23,007 bases of DNA from UBA5336 sp039198685. Lineage in GTDB: Bacteria; Pseudomonadota; Alphaproteobacteria; Caulobacterales; Hyphomonadaceae. The number at the start of each line of letters is the position of its first letter. Position 1 is the first letter of the stretch. Positions 1 through 7,485 of the stretch are shown here, in pieces. The DNA lies in the NCBI GenBank assembly GCA_039198685.1, contig JBCCTK010000036.1:1-23007 (forward strand). Direction: 5' to 3'. A program made the translations under genes and the position numbers. The notes below the pieces were generated by a model. The model was not told where the DNA came from. It worked only from the letters and a program-made list of their open reading frames with translations, and did no database searches.

Positions 1-845
1 AGCAGGTCGGCAGGCAGTCCAATGGGAAGGCTCGGCTGTTGATCGAGCAACAAAGCACCTTGGAATTCGTCCGCTGTTTCGCCGGGCAGGCGCGCCAATT
101 GGCCGTCAATTTCAAGGAGTTGGGTTTGCAACTGCGTCCGTAAGTCTGGGATGTTGACCAGCGCGGAGTCAAAGTTCTGCCGGGCGATCTGCACATCGCT
201 TGCCGATGTATTGCGGGATCCTGCCCGATAGCGTTCATCGGTCAGCTCGAAGGTCGTCCTGAAGCTTTCGGCGGTTGCGAGCGCTAAATCCAAGCGACGC
301 TGGAGTGTTGCTGCGGCGACCCAATTGCGCACCAAAAGGGCCGTTTCCTGCTGTTCGGTAGCCCTGAAAGACAATTCAGTGGCGCGAAAATTCAACGCTG
401 CCGCCCGTTCCGTTGACCGCAAGCCTCCGAAAACATCTGCGCTATAATCGACCGAAAGCCCGGCACCGAAGGACTCTCGCCACGCGCTCGACCCGTCTGC
501 CGAAGCAGACCGAGTGGAACTTGCATCGGTACTTCCGGCCAGCGATGGCAGGCGCGCTGCGCTCGCCTGGCGGGCCCGCTCGGCGGCCTGATCGACCCGG
601 AGCCGGCTCTCCTCCAGAACAAAGCTGTCGACCAGCAGCGCAGAAACGAGACCATCCAGTTCCTGCCCACCAATGGGTTTCCACCAGCCTCGCACGCTTG
701 CAGGGTCGGAAGGAAAATCGACGCTATCATAGGCTTCGAGCGTTTCTATGTTGGATAGGATGGGGTGACTTTCCGGCTGGGGCGTCAAAGAACACGCCAC
801 CGGCAAACAAGAACAACTGATATAGACCAGCCTTCTGATCATCAT
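1..845 (-). CDS. Outer-membrane efflux lipoprotein, NodT/OprM (TolC) family, partial
   Basis: This is the N-terminal 281 residues of an RND-type efflux outer-membrane channel; the C-terminal part lies beyond the left edge. Translating the minus strand from the ATG at 845-843 gives an uninterrupted frame to base 1. It starts with a short hydrophobic leader ending in a Cys-containing segment (LPVACS), a likely but non-canonical lipobox. Family hallmarks follow: a WWKPIGG-like segment near residue 50, long Ala/Arg/Glu-rich helices typical of the TolC periplasmic tunnel (around residues 75-235), and the conserved GLPADLL near residue 275, matching the GLPSDLL motif of OprM-type proteins. A GAGG Shine-Dalgarno lies 5 bases upstream of the ATG. 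The family exports drugs, metals or lipids with an inner-membrane pump and a periplasmic adaptor; those partner genes are probably further left. The substrate cannot be told. The family call is firm; the lipid anchor is less sure. Confidence 0.88.
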   Translation of the reverse strand, partial: MMIRRLVYISCSCLPVACSLTPQPESHPILSNIETLEAYDSVDFPSDPASVRGWWKPIGGQELDGLVSALLVDSFVLEESRLRVDQAAERARQASAARLPSLAGSTDASSTRSASADGSSAWRESFGAGLSVDYSADVFGGLRSTERAAALNFRATELSFRATEQQETALLVRNWVAAATLQRRLDLALATAESFRTTFELTDERYRAGSRNTSASDVQIARQNFDSALVNIPDLRTQLQTQLLEIDGQLARLPGETADEFQGALLLDQQPSLPIGLPADL

Positions 846-1204
846 CTGCGCCTCGGACTACACTCGCACGCGTGAGATTTGCCTAACCAATGGATAAGAT
901 TCGGTCTATGCGTTTCACTAAAGAAGCGACTTTACGCTTGGATTGGGGCATATTTTCATCAATGCATGCCGCCTCGGTGATCAGCCGAGCGTAGACATGC
1001 CGAATTGGGTGCTGCACGGCTCAGATCCGTTTTTTTAGACTTAGCACCGTGAGAGAAGCCCGAGCTGTCTCGCCGTCTCTGGCAAGATCAACAGGTGGGT
1101 CCTCGGGTCGACAAGCTGTTGGAAGTCTCTTACTAGCCGCCTTAGGGTATTCTTGTTGCTCCAACGGGTAATATCAGGCCCGGTTGTGAACGGGATGTGA
1201 GGCC
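846..1204. other. Intergenic region between divergent genes, with inverted repeats and a weak terminator-like element
   Basis: No convincing protein gene lies here. A 34-codon ATG frame (890-994, plus) exists but has no well-placed ribosome binding site. On the plus strand there is a nested pair of stems: GCATG 964-968 with CATGC 996-1000, and inside it CTCGG 973-977 with CCGAG 985-989 around a TGATCAG loop. Shortly after comes a 4-bp stem (ACGG 1016-1019 with CCGT 1027-1030) followed by seven T (1030-1036), resembling a weak intrinsic terminator. The promoters of the efflux gene (minus) and the epimerase (plus) should both be in this stretch, but I cannot place either with confidence. Confidence 0.4.
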
Positions 1205-2194
1205 TTGGCAGATCACTCAAAAAAGAGAGTCCTTGTAACCGGAGCGGCGGGATTCATCGGTGCGCACGCGGCTGCTCACCTGGTATCCAAAGGTCATTCA
1301 GTGTGTGGGATTGATTGTTTCAGTGACTATTATGATGTCCAGCTCAAGCGCGCGCGGGTTGAGTGTCTCTGCCCCGACATTCCAATCCATGAAGTCGATA
1401 TCGTTGATCGGCCCGCAGTAGAGGCCGTTTTTAGTGACTTTCGGCCCCATGTGGTTGTCCACCTGGCGGCCCAAGCGGGCGTTCGCTACTCGCTTGAAGC
1501 GCCGTTCGAATATCTCCAGGCCAACATCATCGGGCACACGGTGATCGTCGAGGCGTGTCGATCTCTCGGACAAGACTTTTCCCATTTGGTCTACGCATCA
1601 TCCAGTTCAGTTTACGGTAATCGCCCGGTGACGCCGTTTTACGAGGACGATCGCGTCGACATGCCCAATTCCCTCTATGCGGCGACCAAACGGGCCGACG
1701 AGCTCATTTCCAGCACCTATGCGCATCTTTATAAGCTGCCGCAGATTGGACTTCGATTCTTCACCGTGTACGGCGCTTGGGGCAGGCCGGACATGGCATA
1801 CTGGCATTTCGTTGAGAAGATCCTCGCAGGCGAGCCCATTCGCGTCTTCAATCACGGGAACATGCTGCGTGATTTCACTTATATAGACGATATCGTTGAG
1901 GGGCTGGTGGCGACGGTCGAGCGCCCGCCGCGGTTTGAAAGCGCTGCGCGCCCCCATCGCCTATATAATATCGGCAATGGCGAGCCTGAAGCCTTGATCG
2001 ATATGATCCGCGTCCTCGAGACTGCGCTTGGCCGCAAGGCGACGGTGAAGCTCGAACCTATGCCACTTGGCGACGTTGTAAGGACCGCCGCCTGCATTGA
2101 CCAGATGAAGGCGGACTATGGATTTTCTCCCAACACACGAATCGAACAAGGTCTTCCGCGCTTTGTCGCGTGGTACCGGCAACACTTCGGCTGA
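1205..2194 (+). CDS. UDP-glucuronate 4-epimerase (extended SDR, CapI/LspL-like)
   Basis: This is a 329-residue cytoplasmic NAD-dependent epimerase that interconverts UDP-glucuronate and UDP-galacturonate, feeding capsule, LPS or exopolysaccharide synthesis. The Rossmann motif TGAAGFIG is at residues 12-19 and HLAAQAGVRYS at 86-96. The catalytic SSSVYG segment (about 133-138) and Y158-x3-K162 are intact, followed by LRFFTVYGAWGRPDMA and RDFTYIDDIVEG. The AQAGVRYS and FFTVYGxWGRPDM signatures are those of uronate epimerases rather than GalE. The start is a TTG at 1205; the glycine motif begins only 11 residues later and no in-frame ATG lies between, so a rare start is likely, helped by GTGAGG just upstream. 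No other glycan genes are in this window, so it sits apart from its pathway. A terminator follows directly. Confidence 0.92.
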   Translation: MADHSKKRVLVTGAAGFIGAHAAAHLVSKGHSVCGIDCFSDYYDVQLKRARVECLCPDIPIHEVDIVDRPAVEAVFSDFRPHVVVHLAAQAGVRYSLEAPFEYLQANIIGHTVIVEACRSLGQDFSHLVYASSSSVYGNRPVTPFYEDDRVDMPNSLYAATKRADELISSTYAHLYKLPQIGLRFFTVYGAWGRPDMAYWHFVEKILAGEPIRVFNHGNMLRDFTYIDDIVEGLVATVERPPRFESAARPHRLYNIGNGEPEALIDMIRVLETALGRKATVKLEPMPLGDVVRTAACIDQMKADYGFSPNTRIEQGLPRFVAWYRQHFG

Positions 2195-2204
2195 AGCGGT
2201 TCAA

Positions 2205-2223
2205 CGCCTTCAAGGCGGTTTTT
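2205..2223 (+). terminator. Intrinsic terminator after the epimerase gene
   Basis: A 5-bp GC-rich stem (CGCCT 2205-2209 with AGGCG 2213-2217) around a TCA loop is followed by GTTTTT. It begins 11 bases after the epimerase stop codon, so it probably ends that transcript and separates it from the peptidase gene. Confidence 0.6.
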
Positions 2224-2409
2224 CGCAAGGCTATGTCGGCCATGCGGTGTATCGCGGCCACATCGCGCAGCTTAGGTTTGCGGCGGTACGCAGGCATCCC
2301 GTCTTCGCCCTGCCAGATTGTGATTCACGCCTTGCGCAATTTGACCTGCATCTTGTCGATTTCGCGTGCGGCACAAAAAACTTCGACAATCTAGCCGTGT
2401 CATGCTCCC

Positions 2410-2449
2410 ATTTAGCGAGCGCAATTTCTAAGCGCAGGCACCGCTAAAT
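2410..2449 (+). repeat. Inverted repeat just upstream of the M14 peptidase gene
   Basis: ATTTAGCG (2410-2417) and CGCTAAAT (2442-2449) are perfect reverse complements. A second stem, GCGC 2419-2422 with GCGC 2432-2435, is nested inside around an AATTTCTAA loop. It has no T-tract, so it is not an ordinary terminator. It lies 9 bases before the GTG at 2459 and about 60 before the alternative GTG at 2513, so it may be an operator or a 5'-leader structure. Confidence 0.5.
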
Positions 2450-2458
2450 CAGCTGGCG

Positions 2459-5146
2459 GTGAGAAATGAGACTTTTAGAGCTGATGCCAATTCATGGAGT
2501 TTTAGTTTGAGCGTGTCCAAATTGTCTGCACTCGGCTTGGCGGCCATCCTGTTTGCACTTTCGGCCCTGCCTCAGGCCTATCCTCCGGCACGCTATGACC
2601 CGGCCATCCCCGCACTGGAGGATGTTGTCGGCCATGGCCCTGGCGACGCGATCTCATCAGTTCGTGATATTTCGGACTATCTTAGCGCCCTGGCGGGCGC
2701 CGCGCCGGACCGTATGCAAGTGCGAAGCTATGGAGAAACCTGGCAAGGGCGGGACCTGATCTATGGCATCCTGTCGTCGCCGGAGAACATGGCACGGCTG
2801 GACGAGATCCAGGCTGATTTGGCCACACTGGCGTCTGGGGAAACCCTGGACGCGGCAGGCCTGGAGCAAACTCCGGCCGTCGTTTGGCTGTCCTATGGCG
2901 TTCATGGCGATGAGATCACGCCGGCTGACAGCGCGCTTTTCATGGCCTACCATTTGCTCGCGTCGCAGGATGACGAGCTGGTCGGCACGATTCTCGACAA
3001 TACCATCATCATTATTGACCCAAACCAGAACCCCGATGGTCGCGCTAGGTTCGTCCATAGCTTTACCTCCGCGCTTGGTCTTGCGCCCCAGGCCGATCGG
3101 CATGCCGTCGAACATGACCAACCCTGGCCGCGTGGGCGTTTCAACCACTATCTTTTCGACCTGAACCGAGATTGGTTCGCCATGACCCAGCCGGAGACAC
3201 AGGGTAAGATTGCCGCTGTCCTCAAATGGAATCCGGTCGTGTATGTCGACAGCCATGAAATGGGTGGCGACAACACCTATTACTTCCCGCCAGCTGCGCG
3301 TCCTTTCAACCCTAATATCACCGGTGACCAACGCGACAAGCAAGTCCAACTCGGCAGGAACATGGCTCGCTATTTCGACCGGTTTGGCGTGCCGTATTTC
3401 ACGCGGGAAGTGTTTGACGCGTTTTATCCTGGTTATGGCGATATGTGGCCAACGTTGAATGGTGCGATTGCCATGACGTTCGAACAGGCCTCGCCCCGTG
3501 GGCTGGTATTCGCGCGCCGCGATGGCCGCAACCTGACCTATGCCGAAGGCGTTCGAAACAATGTGCTGTCGTCCCTTGCAACCCTTGAGGTCGTCGCCCG
3601 CAATAAGGCGGACTATCTCGGAGACTTTGCCGCCTATCGCCGCTCTGCCGTCGACGAGGCTGAAGACAGCGATGACCGCTATGTCGTGCTGGACCGAGCG
3701 GGCCGTCGATATGAGTCAGAGGCGTTGGCCCGCCGTCTCGTTCAGCAGGGGATCGCTGTGTCGCGAACGCCGGCTGGCAGCCGGCATTGCGGCGCAACTT
3801 ATGATCAGGGGGCTTTTGTGGTGGACCTTGCGCAGCCACAGGGACGGCTTGCCCGCACATTGCTGAGCCAAAACACACCACTGGCTGAGGATTTTGTCGC
3901 CGAACAAGAAAGTCGTCGCGACCGTGGGCTGAACCATGAGTTGTATGATGTCACAGCGTGGTCAATGCCTCTGATGGATGGTGTGTCTGCTGAGCAGTGC
4001 GATCAGGCCTCGCTGAACCGGTCCACGGCGGTCGCGGCCGATGAGGCCATTACCTTCGAATCCGAACAAGGGGGCAGTTTCGGTCAGGTGGTTCCCTGGA
4101 GCGATGGGGGCCAGGCAAGGTTGGTCATTGCTGCATTAAAGGCTGGCCTCCTGGGCAAGACGACCGATACCGCGTTCATCCAAGACGGTCGCGTGTTTCC
4201 GGCTGGCAGCGTGGTGTTTGCCAGTTCGGACAATCCCGGGAATCTCTCAGCGCAACTGCGGGCGCTTGCTGGAACAATCGGCGCAGAAGTCGTGCCCATG
4301 GAGACCAGTTGGGTCGATGATGGCCCTAATTTTGGAAGCCCGGCTTTCGCCCCGCTCAAACTTCCGCAGATCGCCCTGGCATGGGGCGAAGGCACCAGTC
4401 CCACCTCAGCCGGCAACACGCGGTATGTCCTGGAACGTCAACTCGGCCTGCCTGTGGCGCCGATCCGCGTCTCTTCGCTGACGAGGGCAGACCTGTCTCT
4501 GTATGACGTACTGATCTTACCCGACATCGCGAGTGGGTTCACCAGTGAACTGGGCAATACTGCGTTTCTGGAAACGTTTGTACGCAGGGGCGGTGTGCTC
4601 TTGGCCATGTCGGGCAGCGTTTCAGCCCTCGCCGGTGAGGATGTTGGTCTTTTGTCCACCAAGCTCGAATTTGCTGCGAGTGATTCCGAAGAAAAAACCG
4701 ATAATGAAGACGAGGCGCGTGTCCCAGGCTTGGTCTTTGAGAATGAAGAAGACTACCACGACCATATTCACGACCACCGCGCGCGGCCGGAAGACATTCC
4801 CGGAGTGCTCGTACGGGTCGAGGCGAACACGGACCATTGGCTGGCCGCCGGCTATGACACAGCCACCGCCTTGGTGACCGGCCGGGACATTTTTCGCCCC
4901 CTTAATGAAGCCGACGGTGCAAATGTGTTCCGGTTTGCAGGGCCCGACACGCTTCTGGCGAGCGGGTATCTCTGGGAAGAAAACAGGGTGCAGCTGGCGT
5001 ACAAACCTTTTGTGATGGCTGAGCGGGTCGGTGACGGCGTCGTCATCGGATTTACCCAAAGCCCAACCACGCGCGCTTATCTGAACGGTTTGAACCTTCT
5101 GCTCGCAAACGCTGTCGTTCTCGGCCCAGCCCGAATGGCACAATGA
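2459..5146 (+). CDS. Secreted M14-family zinc carboxypeptidase with C-terminal glutamine-amidotransferase-like domain
   Basis: This is an 895-residue exported metallopeptidase. An N-terminal hydrophobic segment (about residues 22-40) ending near PQA is a signal peptide. The M14 catalytic domain covers roughly 60-390. Zinc ligands are visible as H149 and E152 (VHGDE) and H266 (DSHEM); substrate-binding residues as NPDGR (191-195) and N236-R237 (DLNRDW); E342 (MTFEQAS) is the likely catalytic glutamate. Residues about 640-730 look like a class I glutamine-amidotransferase fold without an obvious active site, a known arrangement in long bacterial M14 proteins. An acidic, His/Asp-rich segment follows (D765-R774). 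The start is uncertain: GTG 2459 has a weak ribosome site, while GTG 2513 (residue 19) has GGAG upstream, though spaced 13 bases away, and would give a more typical signal peptide. It probably trims peptides in the periplasm or outside the cell. Confidence 0.9.
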   Translation: MRNETFRADANSWSFSLSVSKLSALGLAAILFALSALPQAYPPARYDPAIPALEDVVGHGPGDAISSVRDISDYLSALAGAAPDRMQVRSYGETWQGRDLIYGILSSPENMARLDEIQADLATLASGETLDAAGLEQTPAVVWLSYGVHGDEITPADSALFMAYHLLASQDDELVGTILDNTIIIIDPNQNPDGRARFVHSFTSALGLAPQADRHAVEHDQPWPRGRFNHYLFDLNRDWFAMTQPETQGKIAAVLKWNPVVYVDSHEMGGDNTYYFPPAARPFNPNITGDQRDKQVQLGRNMARYFDRFGVPYFTREVFDAFYPGYGDMWPTLNGAIAMTFEQASPRGLVFARRDGRNLTYAEGVRNNVLSSLATLEVVARNKADYLGDFAAYRRSAVDEAEDSDDRYVVLDRAGRRYESEALARRLVQQGIAVSRTPAGSRHCGATYDQGAFVVDLAQPQGRLARTLLSQNTPLAEDFVAEQESRRDRGLNHELYDVTAWSMPLMDGVSAEQCDQASLNRSTAVAADEAITFESEQGGSFGQVVPWSDGGQARLVIAALKAGLLGKTTDTAFIQDGRVFPAGSVVFASSDNPGNLSAQLRALAGTIGAEVVPMETSWVDDGPNFGSPAFAPLKLPQIALAWGEGTSPTSAGNTRYVLERQLGLPVAPIRVSSLTRADLSLYDVLILPDIASGFTSELGNTAFLETFVRRGGVLLAMSGSVSALAGEDVGLLSTKLEFAASDSEEKTDNEDEARVPGLVFENEEDYHDHIHDHRARPEDIPGVLVRVEANTDHWLAAGYDTATALVTGRDIFRPLNEADGANVFRFAGPDTLLASGYLWEENRVQLAYKPFVMAERVGDGVVIGFTQSPTTRAYLNGLNLLLANAVVLGPARMAQ

Positions 5147-5278
5147 TTGTTCCGCAGAATCAGGTTTTATAACCGCGTGCCTGCAATCTCCTTATTCCGA
5201 ACACAAGGGTTTAAGCGGTGATTAAGGATACACGGCGATACGCTTATGCCATCACGATTCAACAAAAGGCGTAGCCCC

Positions 5279-5752
5279 ATGATCAGAACAAGCCTTGCAG
5301 CGCTTTGCTTCGCCGCTCTCGCCGGAGCCGCGTCCGCTGCAAATCTCACAGCGGTTCAAACCGTCCAGAAAGTCGTCGAAACTGTTGATGAGAACGGCTC
5401 GGCTGTCGAAGAACTGGTTGAGGCCGTCACGGTCGCGCCGGGCGATACGGTTGTATACGCGCTCAACTATTCCAATTCGGGCTTGGAATCCGCGGAAGGC
5501 GTTAAACTGACCATGCCGGTTCCCGAGCAGGTCGTGCTGCTTGAAGGGTCTGAATTGGTTTCCGGTACGGTTGTGACCTATAGTGCTGACGGCGGCGCAA
5601 CCTTCATTGGCCGGGCGGACCTGATGGTTGTTGAGGATGATGTATCAAGAGCTGCAACGTCCGACGAGATTACACATATGCAGTGGTACTTTGAGGACGG
5701 CATTGCTGCTGGAGAGGACGGCCAAGTCAGCTTTCGCGGCCTTTTGAAGTAA
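5279..5752 (+). CDS. Small secreted DUF11-like protein
   Basis: This exported protein of about 157 residues has a signal peptide (MIRTSLAALCFAALAGAASA) with an AxA cleavage site. The mature part is one beta-sandwich-like domain of the DUF11/TIGR01451 type: VAPGDTVVYALNYSNSG, then a LTMPVPEQV segment, then VTYSADGGATF, ending with a WYFEDGIAAGEDGQVSFRG strand typical of these domains. The ATG at 5279 is preferred over one at 5246 because AAGG lies about 10 bases before it and the signal peptide then begins correctly. There are no cysteines in the mature part. It is followed by a strong terminator and two larger DUF11 genes in the same direction. By analogy it may be a surface or periplasmic subunit; its role is unknown. 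Confidence 0.82.
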   Translation: MIRTSLAALCFAALAGAASAANLTAVQTVQKVVETVDENGSAVEELVEAVTVAPGDTVVYALNYSNSGLESAEGVKLTMPVPEQVVLLEGSELVSGTVVTYSADGGATFIGRADLMVVEDDVSRAATSDEITHMQWYFEDGIAAGEDGQVSFRGLLK

Positions 5753-5774
5753 GACCGCAGACCATAAGTCCTTG

Positions 5775-5803
5775 AAAAGACCTGCTCCGGCGGGTCTTTT
5801 TTT
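5775..5803 (+). terminator. Strong intrinsic terminator after the small DUF11 gene
   Basis: AGACCTGC (5778-5785) pairs with GCGGGTCT (5790-5797), with one T-G wobble and a TCCG tetraloop. AAAA upstream can extend the stem into the run of seven T (5797-5803). It starts 22 bases after the stop codon. Confidence 0.9.
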
Positions 5804-5927
5804 ATGGTTTGTCTGTATCAACTGTAATTTCCTGAAGAAGACGATGATTTCAAAGGTTTGTTTTAGGGTGACGTTAATTCAATAGAGCGACTCTACGCCG
5901 GTAAAAAAAACATACAGGCGGCGTAAG

Positions 5928-7286
5928 ATGTCCATTAGAAATACACTCCTCAGAACGGCATTGGCAGCAAGTGCGACTCTCGCCCTGGCCGGTGTCGCCC
6001 AAGCCCAGAAAACCGATGCGGGTACGTCCGTTGGCAATGTGTTTGCCCTCGACTACACCGTTGGCGGTGTTCAGCAGGGCCGAATTACCAATGATCCGGC
6101 AGACGATCTCAACTCGGGTTACACGGGTCCAGCGATCGTCGACACAGGCGCGGGAGCCACAGAGTTCACGGTTGACCGTCTTGTCGACTTCATCATCACT
6201 CAGTTAAACAGCCCGTTGGATACGCCACCCGGTGCGACTCAAGTAGCAAGCCCGACCGGCTCATCTGCTGCCCTGCGCGAATTGATGTTTTCGATCACGA
6301 ATAATGGCAATGATCACTCTGCCTACTCCTTCCAGATCGAAGAAGTGACAACACCAAGCACAGGTGCAGACGAATTCCTAAGCACCAACCGTACGATCCG
6401 TTTTTACCGCGATGCCTTTGATTTGGACGGGACAACCGGCGACTCGTCGGGGTGTGAAGCTGTTCAAAACGAAGTGATCACGGTGACGACTGTCGTTGCT
6501 GAAGGCACCACGCCTTCGGCGTCTGCGCCTTTTGTTGCTCCAGACGCGCAGCTGACCTGTGATCTGGCGCCCGGCGAGACGGCTTTTGTCTTCATAGGCG
6601 CCGATATTCCAGAAATCGATGTCAGCGCTGATGCCTTGACCGAAGGAGACGAGGACAATCTCATCCTGATCGCCCAGGCCCGTAACCCGCAGCGTTGGGT
6701 GACTGAGACCATTGGCTCGGGCGCGAGTGGTCCTGGCGCTGTGACCCAAGAAGACACCGACGGCAACACCCTCGATGGTGCCGCTGAGGTCGTGCTGGCC
6801 GAAGGCAGTGGCTCGGCGACGGGCGATGTCACCAGCGATGGTGTTTTCTCTGCGTCGGCCAACTGGTTGATTATCGACCCCGACCTGAGCGCAACCAAGG
6901 CCGTCGCCCTGCTCGACCAGACCGCCTCGGCCGCCGCTTGCTCGGCCCTGACTGGTCCGTTTACGCCAACCAGCGAATACTACATTCCCGGTTCTTGTGT
7001 TGAGTACACAATTACGGTCACGAATACGGGTGATGCCGCTGGCTCTGACGCGGAAGGCATCTCTCTGACAGACCCGCTGCCCGCTGACATGGTCTACGTC
7101 AGTCACACAGTGGGTGGTGATTTCACGCTTGCCACGGTCGAAGTCGATACCACGCTGGCTGGAACCACCGATTGTACCGCCAATACCGATACAGGCTGTG
7201 TCGTTAAACTAACGGGCGCGACGCTGGCCTCGGCCACCTCTGGCGATACAGTCGGTACCTTGGTGATCCGCGCTTATCTTCCATAG
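5928..7286 (+). CDS. Secreted DUF11-domain protein, putative surface structural protein
   Basis: This is a 452-residue exported protein with a clear Sec signal peptide (about 1-26, ending GVAQAQ). The mature N-terminus carries GNVFALDYTVGG, a motif echoed in the large downstream barrel protein. The middle (about 60-310) is Thr/Asp/Gly-rich beta-type sequence with few lysines and two cysteines. A DUF11 (TIGR01451) domain occupies about 318-452, with YIPGSCVEYTITVTNTGDAA, LTDPLPADMVYV and further cysteines that could form disulfides. AGGCGG lies 6 bases before the ATG. It has no membrane anchor or sorting motif that I recognise. A strong terminator separates it from the next gene. It could be a fibre, a sheath or a secreted partner of the barrel protein; I do not know which. 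Confidence 0.85.
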   Translation: MSIRNTLLRTALAASATLALAGVAQAQKTDAGTSVGNVFALDYTVGGVQQGRITNDPADDLNSGYTGPAIVDTGAGATEFTVDRLVDFIITQLNSPLDTPPGATQVASPTGSSAALRELMFSITNNGNDHSAYSFQIEEVTTPSTGADEFLSTNRTIRFYRDAFDLDGTTGDSSGCEAVQNEVITVTTVVAEGTTPSASAPFVAPDAQLTCDLAPGETAFVFIGADIPEIDVSADALTEGDEDNLILIAQARNPQRWVTETIGSGASGPGAVTQEDTDGNTLDGAAEVVLAEGSGSATGDVTSDGVFSASANWLIIDPDLSATKAVALLDQTASAAACSALTGPFTPTSEYYIPGSCVEYTITVTNTGDAAGSDAEGISLTDPLPADMVYVSHTVGGDFTLATVEVDTTLAGTTDCTANTDTGCVVKLTGATLASATSGDTVGTLVIRAYLP

Positions 7287-7312
7287 GCGGTCATCTTTTT
7301 AAATAAAGCGAG

Positions 7313-7344
7313 GCCCCCCGAGTATTTTCTCTGGGGGCTTTTCT
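7313..7344 (+). terminator. Strong intrinsic terminator after the 452-residue DUF11 gene
   Basis: GCCCCC (7313-7318) pairs with GGGGGC (7333-7338). An inner GAG/CTC extension (7320-7322 with 7329-7331) continues the stem, and TTTTCTTTT follows. It lies about 26 bases after the stop codon. Confidence 0.9.
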
Positions 7345-7393
7345 TTTAACACAAAACAAAATGCAGTTCTTGGAAAGTTTTATTAACCAGGCT

Positions 7394-7464
7394 CTGTGTA
7401 AAAGTACAGTGAATTAAAGTGCCCGAAAAGGGCCGAGCGGTGAGATCTCCAATAAGGGGACCGC
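7394..7464 (+). promoter_or_regulatory. Possible structured 5' leader of the large barrel gene
   Basis: Three consecutive potential stems precede the barrel gene. They are CTGT 7394-7397 with ACAG 7406-7409 (weak); GCCC 7421-7424 with GGGC 7430-7433 around GAAAA; and GCGGT 7437-7441 with ACCGC 7460-7464, enclosing CTCC/GGGG (7447-7450 with 7456-7459). No T-tract follows. I recognise no known riboswitch class; the structure is inferred by eye. Confidence 0.3.
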
Positions 7465-7485
7465 CATAGGTGATGGTGTAGAGTA

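Noticed and set aside
392..820. Frames on both strands within 392-820
   Set aside because: They are in other frames than the efflux lipoprotein, which runs unbroken from 845 to base 1 and ends with GLPADLL.
890..994. 34-codon ATG frame (plus)
   Set aside because: No ribosome site at proper spacing, no hydrophobic or family feature; kept only as part of the intergenic description.
2118..2447. Plus-strand frame of 109 codons after the epimerase
   Set aside because: It starts inside the epimerase gene, passes through the terminator hairpin and resembles no family.
2657..3349. Minus-strand frame of 230 codons inside the M14 peptidase
   Set aside because: It overlaps the catalytic region, where all zinc ligands are conserved on the plus strand; no domain is seen on the minus strand.
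6378..7106. Minus-strand frame of 242 codons inside the 452-residue DUF11 gene
   Set aside because: The plus-strand frame has a signal peptide, a DUF11 domain and a terminator; the antisense frame has none of these.
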